Notes: a model not told the origin generated them from the letters alone. DNA of 64,000 bases from JAIQFF01 sp963725615 (GCA_963725615.1 CAVRZO010000024.1:1-64000), one strand, 5' to 3'; positions 1 through 9,956 are shown, counted from the stretch's first letter. A program made the numbers and translations.

Positions 1-1691
1 CGGTGCTGGGCGAGGTCGTGGCCGTGATCGGCGCAGGACTGATTGGTGTACTCACGATCCAGCTCGCGAAAGCGGCGGGCTGCCGTGTGATCGCTATTGA
101 CCGCGATCCTCAAAGAGTCGAACGTGCCCGGCGGTTTGGTGCGGATTTGGCGCTGGGTTCTTCGGACCGCGATATGCCGGCGCGAGTCCAGGAATTTGCC
201 CGCTATGGCGCTGATGTCGCAATTATTACGGCGGCAAGTCCGTCCGCCGAGCCGGTTGAATTGGCGGCCGGCATTTCCCGTGATCGTGGCCGCATTGTCG
301 TAGTCGGTACTGTGGACCTCGGTGTCTCGCGCAAGGCGATGTACATGAAGGAGCTGTCGCTGGTCCTTTCTCGTTCTTATGGGCCGGGCCGCTACGATTC
401 CGAATATGAAGAGGATGGTCGAGACTATCCCGTGGGCCACGTCCGCTGGACGGAGAAGCGCAACATGGAAGCTTTTCTCGATCTGCTGGCTTCGGGGGCG
501 ATCCAGGTGTCGCCTTTTCTCGAGCGGCGTTGCCCGGTGGAGCAGGGAAGTGCGGCCTACGACGAGTTGAAGAGCACCAGCGCATACACCGTTCTGCTGG
601 AGTATCCGAACCGGGCGCTCATCACCATGCCGACCGCATCGGCGGCTGCATCGCGCGCGTCCCACTCCGAAGAACTCAGGGTGAGCTGCATTGGCGCTGG
701 CAGCTTCGCCCGCTCCGTTTTATTTCCCGCATTGCGCAAGACCCGAGGGGTCACCCTGCACTCGGTTGCGACTGCCTCGGGAGTGGCATCGGAATCAGCC
801 CGGCGGTTGTTCGGCTTCGCCCGCGCTGTACCGACGGCGGAACTGCTGCAGGACAAAGATGCGGACGCCGTGTTTGTTCTTTCCCGCCACGACAGTCACG
901 CGCGCTACGTCGTGGCCGCTCTGGCCAATCACAAACCTGTGCTGGTCGAAAAGCCGCTGGCTATTAACCGCGAACAGCTGGAAGAAATCCGTTGTGCCTA
1001 CCAGTCAGAGAGAGAGAAAGGGCTGGCTCCGTTCCTGATGGTGGGTTACAACCGCCGCTTCGCACCGTTCACCGAGAAATTGAAGCAGTTTTTCGCGGGA
1101 CGCAGTGAGCCGATGGTGGTGCAAATCCGGGTGAATGCCGGATATATCCCTAACGATCACTGGGTGCAGCGGAACTCGAGCGGAGGAGGAAGGATCCTCG
1201 GCGAGCTCTGTCATTTTGTGGATTGGGCCCGCTGCATGGTGGATCGCGACATGGTCAGCGTCGCAGCCAACGCCCTGCCGGACATTGGCCGCTACAACCG
1301 CGACAACGTCGTAGCGACTCTCAGATTTCAGGATGGCTCCATCGCGACCATTGCCTATTTGGCAAACGGCGACAGGTCAATTCCCAAAGAGCAGTTCGAA
1401 GTCTTCTGCGAGGGCAAGGTCGGACGCATCAACGATTTTTGCACCTTGGAGCTGGCTCGCGACGGAAAGACGCGGCGCAGCAAGTCGCGGCGCAACAAAG
1501 GCCATGAACGGGAGATCGAACTCACCCTGGAAGCCGTACGCCAGGGCAGTTTTTCGCCCATCCCGTTCGAGGAATTGATGGAAGTTTCCGAAGCGACCAT
1601 CGCGATCGAAGAAGCGATCGCCAGCGGAGAAGCGATTTCACTCCGCACGACGCCGATTCCAGCGGAACAGAAAACTGCCGAAGAACTCTGA
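1..1691 (+). CDS. Two-domain oxidoreductase: zinc-type alcohol dehydrogenase C-terminal half fused to Gfo/Idh/MocA dehydrogenase (5' end missing)
   Basis: The reading frame is open from the window edge to a stop at 1689-1691, so the true start lies upstream. The first ~200 residues are the NAD(P)-binding half of a medium-chain alcohol dehydrogenase, with the Rossmann loop GAGLIG near residue 10. The zinc/catalytic half of that domain should be off-window. From about residue 226 a second Rossmann fold begins (VSCIGAGSFARS), followed by the Gfo/Idh/MocA signature VLVEKPLAI near residue 315 and the usual C-terminal substrate domain. Such fusions are known from exopolysaccharide and lipopolysaccharide clusters, where they probably oxidise or reduce sugar derivatives. 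The nearby rfbA and rfbC fit this. The exact substrate cannot be told. Family assignment is firm. Confidence 0.85.
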   Translation, partial: VLGEVVAVIGAGLIGVLTIQLAKAAGCRVIAIDRDPQRVERARRFGADLALGSSDRDMPARVQEFARYGADVAIITAASPSAEPVELAAGISRDRGRIVVVGTVDLGVSRKAMYMKELSLVLSRSYGPGRYDSEYEEDGRDYPVGHVRWTEKRNMEAFLDLLASGAIQVSPFLERRCPVEQGSAAYDELKSTSAYTVLLEYPNRALITMPTASAAASRASHSEELRVSCIGAGSFARSVLFPALRKTRGVTLHSVATASGVASESARRLFGFARAVPTAELLQDKDADAVFVLSRHDSHARYVVAALANHKPVLVEKPLAINREQLEEIRCAYQSEREKGLAPFLMVGYNRRFAPFTEKLKQFFAGRSEPMVVQIRVNAGYIPNDHWVQRNSSGGGRILGELCHFVDWARCMVDRDMVSVAANALPDIGRYNRDNVVATLRFQDGSIATIAYLANGDRSIPKEQFEVFCEGKVGRINDFCTLELARDGKTRRSKSRRNKGHEREIELTLEAVRQGSFSPIPFEELMEVSEATIAIEEAIASGEAISLRTTPIPAEQKTAEEL

Positions 1692-1740
1692 CTCGGATGA
1701 TTCGCGAGTCTACTGCCGCTATTCTGAGGCTCAAGCCTGA

Positions 1741-2402
1741 TCAGGAATTAGGGATTGTGACCCGCACCTGGTTAGAGAACTTGCTTTCGTGCCCATTCTG
1801 ATTGACCGCGGTCGTCACATAAAAATAAGTCTTCCCGCTCGCAACCCCAGCGTCAGTGAAAGTGGCCTTGGGATGCAGAGCCGAGTTGATCTTCGCGAAG
1901 GGGCCCTGGATGCAGCGCCGCGGTACACGTTATAGCCGATAACCGAGCTCGCCGCGGGATGCCAGGCCAGCGTGACGCTGTGGCTGCTCGTTCCTTTGCC
2001 CTGGAAAGCCGCCTGTACCGCGTGCTCGGCGTCGCTCTGGAAGCTGATCTTTCCCGCCGAACTTCCGGTGCGGCTCGGCGAAAAAGTAATTTTAAAAGGG
2101 ACGCTCTGGCCGGCGCGTACGGTGAGCGGAAAAACAATTCCGCTAACCGAATATCCATCTCCGCTCCAATCCGCTGATGTCACCGTAATGCTGGAATCGC
2201 CGGCAGTGAGAGTGCCGGTTTGGTGTTTAACTTTGCCCACTTCGACCGGGCCGAAGTCCAGGGTGGACGGCGAAACCGCAAGGTCACCGGCAGCAACTTC
2301 CCGGCTCGCAGTGCTTCCGCCTCCGCAACCGATCGAGAGCGTCGTTATCAGGATGGCGAAGCCAAGAAATAGTCGTCCCCGCATGTGCGCTGAACTCCTC
2401 AC
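1741..2402 (-). pseudogene. Choice-of-anchor-D / fibronectin-III lipoprotein, frameshifted near its 3' end
   Basis: The protein starts with a lipoprotein signal (LSIGCGGGS), followed by one ASH/Hydin-like choice-of-anchor-D domain (LAVSPSTLDFGPVEVG) and the start of a fibronectin-III-like domain (VIGYNVYRG). It is a short paralogue of the end of the 763-residue lipoprotein upstream. The open frame stops at 1815 with a non-homologous tail. After about 1909 the homologous sequence (QGPFAKINSALHP, then FYVTTAV) continues in another frame to a TGA at 1741-1743. Adding one base at 1909-1910 restores alignment with the paralogue (YRGNTSGGPYAKINS). It is either a sequence error or a recently broken gene. 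The role is a presumed outer-surface protein. Confidence 0.75.
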
Positions 2403-2734
2403 CAGAAAATGTTTGCTAATCGCGAAGGCAGCTAATTTTGTAACGGACCCTGGAAGGGGTATGGCGAGAACTTAAATCCCACATCGAAAACCGAGAAGGT
2501 CTGAGTAGTACATAACTTCGGATCGTAGCTCAGATCTAACCGGGTTGACGCAACGATCTCGATGTGGGCACGAGTGTTCCGTTCGTGCGGGCCAGCGGCA
2601 AAGGCCCAAGGGATGAAGGCGAATTCTGAGAGGAAGGAGCACGAGTGGGGCGCTCGCGCCCACATCAGCGCAAATAAAAATGGGGCGTGAGATTTCTCAC
2701 GCCCCGTTTCGTTTTACTCAGAGGTTTGCAGACC
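2403..2734. other. Intergenic region between two paralogous lipoprotein genes
   Basis: No convincing gene was found in this 332-bp gap. It holds the terminator hairpin of the upstream lipoprotein gene at 2672-2705 and presumably the promoter of the frameshifted paralogue. I could not pick out a clear -35/-10 pair. Confidence 0.5.
2672..2705 (-). terminator. Rho-independent terminator of the large choice-of-anchor-D lipoprotein gene
   Basis: Perfect 11-bp inverted repeat (GGGGCGTGAGA, 2-base loop, TCTCACGCCCC) at 2682-2705. Read on the minus strand it is followed by an ATTTTTATTT tract (2672-2681). It lies 30 bp past the stop codon at 2735. Confidence 0.85.
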
Positions 2735-5026
2735 CTAGGGGATCGCAACCTGCGCCTGGTTCGAGTTAGCACTTTCGTTTCCGGATCCATCCACGGCAGT
2801 GGTGACGTAGAAGTAACTCTTTCCGGATTGAACCGAGCTGTCGGTAAAGGTGGTGTCGGCATTCAGGGAGTTGATCTTGGCGTACGGCCCACCCGAAGTG
2901 TTACCACGATAGACGTTGTAGCCGACAACCGTGGATGAGCTGGGATTCCAGGACAGAACCACGCTGCGCTGCGGCGCAGCTGCTCCCGTTCCGTTCAGGG
3001 CCTGCGCGAGAGATGGGTTGGAAGCATTACTATTATAGGCTCCGCTCGCCGTTGCTGCACCGCTGGACTGAGGCTTAAAGGTCACCGTGAACGAGGTGCT
3101 CTGTCCGGCCGTCAGGGTCAGTGGGAGAGCCAGTCCGCTGATCGTGAACTCAGAAGTGCTCATGTTGGCGCTCGAAACCGTGATGCTCGATCCATTGGCG
3201 GTGAGCGAGGCAGTCAAGCTCTTGCTTTGTCCCACGGTGACCGTGCCGAAGCTTAGCGTAGCCGGACTAACCGCCAGTTGGCCTGAGACAGTCGCTGTCC
3301 CGGCCAGTGTGATGGTGACGTTGGCATCAGAAGCGTCTGAAACCACCAAAATCGATCCGTTGAAATTCCCACCCGAAGCGGGCTTGAAAGTCGCACCGAA
3401 GGTAAAACTCTGCCCTGGGTTCAGGGTCAGCGGGAGCGTCAACCCGGTGATGCCGAAGCCTGTGCCTGAGACATTGGCCTGGCTGATGGTGACGGTCGCT
3501 CCGCCCGAGTTCGTCAAAGTCTCTGACTGAGTGCCGGTGGCATTGACCTGAACTCCACCAAAATTGAGGCTGGAGTCGCTGGTGCTCAGTACGCCAACGG
3601 CGGCGGCGTTTGCCACCAACGGAATCGTGAGTGCGGCATTGGCTGCGTCACTGGTAAAGGACAGCCCACCGCTTACGGCTGAGGTTGACTGCGGCTTAAA
3701 GGTCACGCTGAAAGGTGTGCTCTGGCCTGGCGCCAAGGCCACGGGCAGGCTCAAGCCTCCGACAGTAAAGCCGGATCCGGAAATGTTCGCCTGCGAGACC
3801 GTCACCGTGGAGCCGCCTGAGTTGGTGAGTGAGGCTGACAAGGTCTTGCCCTGACCAACCTGTACACTCCCGAAGCTGAGGCTCGAGGGATTCGAAAGCA
3901 GCGTGCCGGAAGTAGTTGCGACTGCCGTAACCGGTACGTTTACCGCTGCGGTCGAGTCGTCGGTGGTAACCACGACGCTTCCGCTGGCGTTACCTGCTGC
4001 CTGCGGTGTAAATGTCACAGAGAAACTCTTGCGCTGGCCCGCGCCCAAGGTCAGGGGAAAGCTGAGTCCGCTCATCCGGAAGCCCCTGCCAGTGACGGTT
4101 GCCTGGCGTATCGTGAGGTCTGCACTGCCTGAGTTGATAAGGGTCGCCGACTGGGTCATGCTGCCGCCAATTTTTACTTTGCCCAGGGCCAGACTGGTGG
4201 GCGAGACTGCGAGTTGTCCGCCACCCATTCCAGTTCCTGTCACGGGCGCGGTGAGGTTGGTTGAAACGGTGTTCAACGCCACCGTGGTGAATTGGCCATC
4301 CCGTTCACCAAACGTGCTGGGACGGCGCGGCGCCTTCAACGGAAGCGTACCGAACACCGCGATCGTGCCGCTCGCGGTGCCACCCGTAGCGGGCGTAAAG
4401 GTCACCTTGAGAGTGACGCTCTCTCCGTTCTTCAGAGTTTGCGGCAGGGTCAGTCCGCTCAGAGTGAATCCTTTTCCTGTGATCGCGGCGCGAGTCACGG
4501 TCACGGGAAGAACTCCAGAGTTGGACAACGTGGCAGATTGGGTTTGGGTCTGGCCAATCTGCACGTTCCCGAAATTTACCAGGCTCGGGTTCAGCCGCAG
4601 CCGGCTCCCGAGGATCGCCGTGCCTCTCAAGCCGAAGGCGGAGAACACACGGTTCACATTGCTGGCGAGAACAATCTTGCCTTGGGCAGTCCCGCCGCTC
4701 TGGGGCGAATAGGCGATCTGAACGGTGACGTGTGCGCCTGGCGCCAGAGTCAAAGGCAACTTTTGGCCGGTGATTTTAAACTCGCTGTGATCAATCTGAG
4801 CGCTGGTGAGGACAATCGGAGCCTTGGTGTTGTTGGTAATGGTGTTGGTTCGCACTTGAGTCGTGCCGACCGGTACGCTGCCGAAGTCCACAACGGCTGA
4901 AGTCGCGGCCAGTCCGGTATTTGATTGCGCCGCCGGTGTGTTGGCGTCAAGGGCTCCGCAGCCCAGCATGGTGATCAGAGAGAGGAGAACTGCTGCTAAC
5001 TTGCCGCGAGCGCCTAAATCCTTCAC
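2735..5026 (-). CDS. Large lipoprotein with six choice-of-anchor-D (ASH-like) repeats and a fibronectin-III-like C-terminus
   Basis: A 763-residue protein with a lipoprotein signal (LITMLGC, predicted lipidated Cys23). It has six repeats of roughly 105-115 residues. Each begins with a variant of LxxxPxxLxFGxVxVGxxxxxS and carries an internal ...GxTLPLTLxPGQSxxFxVTFxPxxxG motif. A final domain (~685-763) resembles fibronectin III (VVGYNVYRGNTSGGPYAKI, then SYFYVTTAVDGSGNES). Proteins like this are abundant in Acidobacteria and are presumed to be surface-exposed and adhesive or structural. There is no catalytic motif. The gene is monocistronic with its own terminator. The domain architecture is clear; the biological role is not known. 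Confidence 0.85.
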   Translation of the reverse strand: MKDLGARGKLAAVLLSLITMLGCGALDANTPAAQSNTGLAATSAVVDFGSVPVGTTQVRTNTITNNTKAPIVLTSAQIDHSEFKITGQKLPLTLAPGAHVTVQIAYSPQSGGTAQGKIVLASNVNRVFSAFGLRGTAILGSRLRLNPSLVNFGNVQIGQTQTQSATLSNSGVLPVTVTRAAITGKGFTLSGLTLPQTLKNGESVTLKVTFTPATGGTASGTIAVFGTLPLKAPRRPSTFGERDGQFTTVALNTVSTNLTAPVTGTGMGGGQLAVSPTSLALGKVKIGGSMTQSATLINSGSADLTIRQATVTGRGFRMSGLSFPLTLGAGQRKSFSVTFTPQAAGNASGSVVVTTDDSTAAVNVPVTAVATTSGTLLSNPSSLSFGSVQVGQGKTLSASLTNSGGSTVTVSQANISGSGFTVGGLSLPVALAPGQSTPFSVTFKPQSTSAVSGGLSFTSDAANAALTIPLVANAAAVGVLSTSDSSLNFGGVQVNATGTQSETLTNSGGATVTISQANVSGTGFGITGLTLPLTLNPGQSFTFGATFKPASGGNFNGSILVVSDASDANVTITLAGTATVSGQLAVSPATLSFGTVTVGQSKSLTASLTANGSSITVSSANMSTSEFTISGLALPLTLTAGQSTSFTVTFKPQSSGAATASGAYNSNASNPSLAQALNGTGAAAPQRSVVLSWNPSSSTVVGYNVYRGNTSGGPYAKINSLNADTTFTDSSVQSGKSYFYVTTAVDGSGNESANSNQAQVAIP

Positions 5027-5478
5027 GGAGGGCCTCTAAGCCGTACGGCCATACGGCGGGGGATTTACCAGCTCGCTGCACCATTCCGAGTGCCAATCCG
5101 GGAACTGACTGAAACGTGGAATACTGCAGCCAAGTGCAGTGTCCACGGGGGCTTGTAGACACGGTAGATACCGTAGGTGAATGCGGACGACGGCCAGACG
5201 GCCATGCCCAAAATGGAACACTGGTTACCCGGGTACTTTGTCGCCGCAGATGAGCGATCGAAAGGCCAAACACTAGGCCGGAATTTTTGTGGAGAGAATG
5301 TGCTGCTAGTAGCGAAAACACTCGGTGAAAACGCGGTTCACGAGAACCACGATTTCATCAGCGGGGACAAGAGCAGTCACCGGTGACCGCTATCTTCCGA
5401 GGATGGCGATGCAGTAATCTGGTTACGGAGAGTTGTTTAAGTAACGAAAGTACACATCCGGGACGGCCAATTTCCTAC
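5027..5478. other. Divergent intergenic region (lipoprotein / rfbA)
   Basis: 452 bp without a supportable gene. It must carry the divergent promoters for the lipoprotein gene on the left and rfbA on the right. No clear repeat, riboswitch or promoter motif was recognised. An upstream extension of the rfbA frame to 5383 looks non-coding. Confidence 0.4.
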
Positions 5479-6385
5479 ATGTCTACGACCAGTTTCAGGC
5501 AGTCCGCGCACAAGGGCATCATTCTGGCCGGCGGATCGGGCACGCGTCTCTATCCCGTGACCCACGCGGTGTGCAAGAGCCTGCTGCCCATCTACGACAA
5601 GCCCATGATTTATTACCCGCTATCTACTCTGATGCTGGCGGGCATTCGGGACATTCTCATCATTTCCACGCCTCAGGACGTGCCGCGGTTCCAACAACTG
5701 CTGGGGGATGGGACGCGATTCGGACTGAATTTTCAATATGCGGCACAGCCTCGGCCCGAAGGGATCGCGCAGGCGTTTCTGGTGGGACGCGATTTTATCG
5801 GCTCCTCAGGTTGCGCCCTGGTGCTGGGCGACAATATTTTCTACGGACACGATTTCGCGGGGATCCTCCGCCAAGCCGGTCAGCAAAACTCTGGTGCCCG
5901 GATATTCGCCTATCCCGTGCAGGACCCCGAACGCTACGGCGTAGTCGAATTCGACTCGCAAGGCAAAGTGTTGAGCCTGGAGGAGAAGCCAGTGGCGCCC
6001 AAGTCGCGCTACGCCGTCACCGGCCTCTATTTTTACGATAGACCAGGTGGTGGAAATCGCGAAGTCGTTGCAGCCTTCCGCCCGCGGGGAGCTGGAAATT
6101 ACTGACGTCAACAAGGAATATTTAAGGCGCAAAGAGTTGGACGTGATCGTCATGGGCCGCGGTATGGCGTGGCTCGACACTGGCACCCACCCGGCCATGC
6201 TCGAAGCCTCACTCTTCATACAGACGATCGAGACCCGCCAGGGGCTCATGGTTGCGTGTCCGGAAGAAATTGCGTTTCGCTACGGGTACATTACGCAGGA
6301 GCAACTGGAGGAGACGGCATCCTCGATGAAGGGCAATGCGTACGGCGCGTACTTGCAACAACTGCTGCGGGAGAGGGTGTTCTGA
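5479..6385 (+). pseudogene. rfbA: Glucose-1-phosphate thymidylyltransferase, with one frameshift
   Basis: RfbA/RmlA makes dTDP-glucose from glucose-1-phosphate and dTTP, the first step to dTDP-L-rhamnose. From ATG 5479 the product has the nucleotidyltransferase signature GGSGTRLYP, then KPMIYYPLSTLMLAGI and VLGDNIFYG. Homology is continuous to GLYFYD (6039) and then breaks. It resumes in the +1 frame (QVVEIAKSLQPSARGELEIT through MAWLDTGTH) to the stop at 6385. Removing one base at 6041 gives GLYFYDNQVVEIAKS, the expected family sequence. The joined length, about 301 residues, is typical for RfbA. A 26-bp gap separates it from rfbC. Whether the break is real or a sequencing error cannot be settled here. 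Confidence 0.88.
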
Positions 6386-6411
6386 AACCCTCCTCGGGGA
6401 TTATTTCCAAC

Positions 6412-6951
6412 ATGAAGGTCACTGAAGGCGCGCTGCCGGGGTTGCTCATTCTCGAGCCCAAGGTATTTCGTGACAGCCGGGGCTACTTCCTGGAGAGCTA
6501 CAACGAAAGAACTCTGGCCGAGGTGGGTATCCGCGAGCGCTTTGTACAGGACAACCATTCTTTTTCTGTTCGCAACGTAGTGCGCGGCCTGCATTATCAG
6601 GTGCGTCCCCAGGCCAAACTGGTGCGCGCTGCGGTGGGCGAGATTCTCGATGTAACGGTGGATTTGCGGCGCAGCTCGCCGACCTTCGGACGGTGGTGTG
6701 CCACGAACCTTTCAGAGGCCAACCACCTGATGTTATGGATCCCGGGCGGGTTTGCTCACGGATTCCGCGTCCTGTCGGAGAATGCTCACGTGCTGTACAA
6801 AGCCACGGACTTTTACGATCCTGCGGCCGAGCGCACCATCGCATGGAACGATCCCGGCTTGAAGATTGATTGGCAACTCAGTGATCCTCCGACGATCTCG
6901 GCGAAGGATGGTCTCGGTGTCTCTTTTGCAGACGCTGAGGTATTCGCATAA
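6412..6951 (+). CDS. rfbC: dTDP-4-dehydrorhamnose 3,5-epimerase
   Basis: A 179-residue cupin-type epimerase that acts on dTDP-4-keto-6-deoxyglucose, the third step to dTDP-L-rhamnose. Characteristic motifs are FRDSRGYFLESYNE near the start, RGLHYQ with the catalytic His, WIPGGFAHGF, and LYKATDFYDP with the Tyr expected in the active site. The start at ATG 6412 matches the family N-terminus; the longer upstream frame overlaps rfbA and is a shadow. It lies 26 bp after rfbA, so the two are probably co-transcribed. rfbB and rfbD are not in this window. Confidence 0.95.
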   Translation: MKVTEGALPGLLILEPKVFRDSRGYFLESYNERTLAEVGIRERFVQDNHSFSVRNVVRGLHYQVRPQAKLVRAAVGEILDVTVDLRRSSPTFGRWCATNLSEANHLMLWIPGGFAHGFRVLSENAHVLYKATDFYDPAAERTIAWNDPGLKIDWQLSDPPTISAKDGLGVSFADAEVFA

Positions 6952-7176
6952 CGGCAGAAAAGGCCAGCTCTGCTGCCGCCGGCGCTCTTCGATAGGAAAT
7001 CTCTGAACAAATCCACAGCAATGTCTTGACACGGGCCTCTCGGCAAGCGCAGAATCACCGCAATCACGGTAAACACCAGCCGCTTTACCTACCAGCCTCT
7101 GAGGTTTTGCCTCTCACAAACTCCCCTGGATCAGCCTCGCGCAGGCGGGCCTGGTTCGCATAGAAAGGCTGGAAGC

Positions 7177-7341
7177 ATGATAAGCATCGTGCGTACTTTG
7201 TGGCATGAGGATCAGGGTCAGGACATCGCTGAATACGCGGTGATGCTGGCGGTCATTCTGGTGATCGTTGTGGGCACCATACGTTTGGTGGGCAGTAATG
7301 CCAACAACGTGTTCTCGGCAGTAGGCAGCTCCGTTCAATAG
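7177..7341 (+). CDS. Flp-family type IVb prepilin (54 residues)
   Basis: A short gene. The product begins MISIVRTLWHEDQGQDIAEY, and the remainder is a hydrophobic segment (AVMLAVILVIVVGTIRLVG) with a short polar tail. This is the Flp/Fap pilin layout. The prepilin peptidase site falls after Gly14 (QG|QDIAEY), with the conserved Glu at +5 and Tyr at +6. A GAAAGG ribosome site lies about 8 bases before the ATG. Flp pilins assemble into Tad pili, but no tad/cpa assembly genes are next to it here, so its machinery must be elsewhere or the gene is an orphan. Confidence 0.85.
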   Translation: MISIVRTLWHEDQGQDIAEYAVMLAVILVIVVGTIRLVGSNANNVFSAVGSSVQ

Positions 7342-7415
7342 TAATTGGCTCGAAAGCGCGAGAGCATGAACCAGGCGAGTGCGGAGGCATAGCCGCGCGT
7401 TGGCATACCTGCGGT

Positions 7416-7634
7416 TGTCATCCTGAGGAAGCGGAGCGCTCGCGCAGCGAGGGCTCCCGACGAAGGACCTGTGCAATTCGATGGCAGCCGCCCTGCGGTT
7501 GTTGCTTCACATGGATTTGTAAGCTAGGGTGGTTCGTGCCTTGCACACAAAACTGGAAGATGGCGAGGAACACATAGGTTCTTCGCTTGCTTTCGTCCCG
7601 CTTCGCGGGACGAAAGGCTGCGCTTAGCATGACA
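7416..7634. repeat. Long palindromic intergenic repeat, family A (copy 1)
   Basis: About 219 bp with inverted ends (TGTCATCCTGAGG at the left, a slightly decayed CTTAGCATGACA at the right) and internal hairpins (GCGCTCGCGCAGCGAGGGC; CGTCCCGCTTCGCGGGACG). It fills most of the gap between the Flp pilin and the TonB receptor. The copy at 60333-60567 has the same ends and internal order. Confidence 0.75.
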
Positions 7635-7652
7635 GCTCTTGGAGGCTGATGC

Positions 7653-9956
7653 CTACCTCGAGCCGAATTGCAGGCGCAATCCCGCCCGGGCGAGAATCGG
7701 GGGACCTACGGTGAGTACCGGGGTTCGTCCCACGTCGTAGCGCCGGTTGGTCAGGTTCTCTACCGCAACAAACAATTCGACCCCGTGACGCAGAGTGTGG
7801 GATGCGCTGGCGTCGAGCACGAAATACCGCCTCAGTAGCAGTGTGTTCTGGTCGTCGTCAAACTGGTTCCCGCCGAAGCGTCCCTGCACTCCAAGAAGAA
7901 TGAAAGGCCGGAAGTAGCTTGCCTGGAAGGTGAATTGGTGGCGGGGAATCTGTGGAACGTCCAGGCCCACCAGGCTCGGATTCAACCCGGCCAGAGCCGG
8001 ATCGATGGTAAAACTAGTCACCGTGGCGTCGGTGTATTCGTAACCGCCTGAGACCGTCACCGAATTGCTCAGGCGCCCGCTGGCTTCGAATTCCACTCCC
8101 TGGGAACGCGTGCTTCCCAGATTCTGACGCTGCCGGGTGATCAGGTTGGGAGTTGTGGTCAGGGTGACGTTGGCCACGGGGCGCGTGATCTGGTTCCAGA
8201 AAAAATTCCCGCGCAGCATGACGCGCTGGTCCCAGGCCGTGACGATGGCGCCGCCTTCCGCGCCAGTCAGGCGTTCAGCCCGAAGGTTAGGATTGAATTC
8301 GGTAAACACGTTGCCCGCGCGAAAGCCGCGATAGAGTTCGTTCAAAGTGGGCGCGCGGAATGCCCGGTAACCCGACGCCGTGAGGGACACATTGCTGGTC
8401 AGCTTGTGCAAAAGCGCCAGCCGAGGGCTGAAGAAGGTCTCACTGCGATCAGGCAGTGCAACCGCGCCGACGGCCAGGGCAGGATTAGGCGGCGCGAAGG
8501 CATCGAAGTTCTGCCAGTGGTCCACTCGTCCGCTCGCGGTCAGTAGCCAGGTTGGGGTTACGCGGATGATGTCCTCGAAATAGGCACCCCAGGTCACCTC
8601 GCGTCCTCCGCCCTCGGAAGTGGTGGTGGGATTCCCGCCGAAGAATCCCTGTTCATTGGTTTGGCCGTGAGTGTTGGCTTCCTCCAGCCCCGCCACCAGC
8701 TGTTGACGGGTTCCCAGAGCGTGCTGCCATTGGACGGAAAATCCTACCTGCTGGGCGGGAACCTTCTGGGTGCGAGTCAGGCTCTCGCTGTTGCGGTTGG
8801 CGGCGATGGACGAGAAAGACTGGTGCAGGCTCTGGCGGCCGGCGAAGGCATGCAGCGTGAATAAGCCCAGCTCATGCCCGTCCCAGTTCCCGCCGAGATC
8901 GAGTTCGCGGATGGTGGTGCTGTTGGTTTGGAGTGGCGTGCCGTTGTGCCGCGATTCGCCGAAGAGAGATCCCCGAACAAAGACGCTGGCGCTATCGCCG
9001 AACTTACGTCGCACGGTGAGGTCGCCGCTGGCATCTTCCGAGTTCACCGGCGTGTCCACGGTGCCTCTCAAATCTGAGGGCACCGCAATGTAACCGTCGG
9101 TGCGGAAAAGCTCTGAGCTCAGGCCGATGGCCCACGGTCCCATGCTCCGGCTGGCCGCCAAAGAAAGATCGGGTGAATCCTCATTTCCGTAGGCTGCTTC
9201 GACCGAGATTGCATTCCGGTCCACCGGCGTCCGAATAATATTGATGACTCCCCCCAGCGCGTCCGACCCGTAGAGATGGGACGCGCCGCCGCTGGCCACT
9301 TCGATGCTGCCAATGCTCACGCGCGGCACCCGGTCCCAGTACACCCAGCCGCCGAAGGGATCGTTCAACGGGAAGCCGTCGCTGAGCACCAAGGCACGGC
9401 TGGCACCGCTCGCGCCCAGGCCTCGCAGGGAGACGCCTTGCGTGGTGGGGTTGGCGGCACGGCTGGTAGTGCGACGGAACAGGCTGAACCCCGGCACCTG
9501 GCGCAGGATGTCGTCAGTTCGGAACGCGGCCGTAGTCTGTAAATCCTGGGCAGAAAGAATGGTGACGCTGGTTGTGCTTTCAACTACCCGCACGCCTGTG
9601 CGGTTAGCCGTGACCGTCACCTGCTCGGCTGCCGAAGCTGGCAGCAACACGATCCGAAGAGGATCGGCGCCGGCATGCCAGTCCACGCTCAGGGCCTGAA
9701 ATCCGGCGGCGGAAACTTTCACTACTCCGGACTCCACCGAGAGTTGGGAAAATACGAAGCCGCCCCGATCGTCGGTGACCACCGTCGAAGAACTATTAAA
9801 GACCACCTCGGCCCCAACGATCGCGGCCCCCGTCTGATCGGTGACCACGCCGGAGATCTGGCGGGGCGCCGGACTCTGAGCGAACACCGCCACTGGCATG
9901 GCCAGCCAAAGCAGCCCGATCCCCAGGATTCGCCGGACGAGCGACGCACCGCTCAA
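7653..9956 (-). CDS. TonB-dependent outer-membrane receptor with N-terminal carboxypeptidase-regulatory-like domain
   Basis: A 767-residue protein with a signal peptide (cleavage near AVFAQ, residue ~26). A carboxypeptidase-regulatory-like beta domain (ISGVVTDQTGAAIVGAEV) covers ~30-110. The plug (~115-235) has RQVPGFSLFRR, GVSLRGLGASGASRALVLSDG and GSDALGGVINI, and a beta-barrel runs to the C-terminus. The plug is closest to the BtuB/vitamin-B12 or siderophore group, but the ligand is not evident. No cobalamin riboswitch was recognised upstream. The assigned start is a TTG with no clear ribosome site, so the start is uncertain. A small TonB-like gene is divergently placed upstream, beyond repeats. 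TonB energy from the inner membrane is expected to drive uptake. Confidence 0.9.
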   Translation of the reverse strand: MSGASLVRRILGIGLLWLAMPVAVFAQSPAPRQISGVVTDQTGAAIVGAEVVFNSSSTVVTDDRGGFVFSQLSVESGVVKVSAAGFQALSVDWHAGADPLRIVLLPASAAEQVTVTANRTGVRVVESTTSVTILSAQDLQTTAAFRTDDILRQVPGFSLFRRTTSRAANPTTQGVSLRGLGASGASRALVLSDGFPLNDPFGGWVYWDRVPRVSIGSIEVASGGASHLYGSDALGGVINIIRTPVDRNAISVEAAYGNEDSPDLSLAASRSMGPWAIGLSSELFRTDGYIAVPSDLRGTVDTPVNSEDASGDLTVRRKFGDSASVFVRGSLFGESRHNGTPLQTNSTTIRELDLGGNWDGHELGLFTLHAFAGRQSLHQSFSSIAANRNSESLTRTQKVPAQQVGFSVQWQHALGTRQQLVAGLEEANTHGQTNEQGFFGGNPTTTSEGGGREVTWGAYFEDIIRVTPTWLLTASGRVDHWQNFDAFAPPNPALAVGAVALPDRSETFFSPRLALLHKLTSNVSLTASGYRAFRAPTLNELYRGFRAGNVFTEFNPNLRAERLTGAEGGAIVTAWDQRVMLRGNFFWNQITRPVANVTLTTTPNLITRQRQNLGSTRSQGVEFEASGRLSNSVTVSGGYEYTDATVTSFTIDPALAGLNPSLVGLDVPQIPRHQFTFQASYFRPFILLGVQGRFGGNQFDDDQNTLLLRRYFVLDASASHTLRHGVELFVAVENLTNRRYDVGRTPVLTVGPPILARAGLRLQFGSR

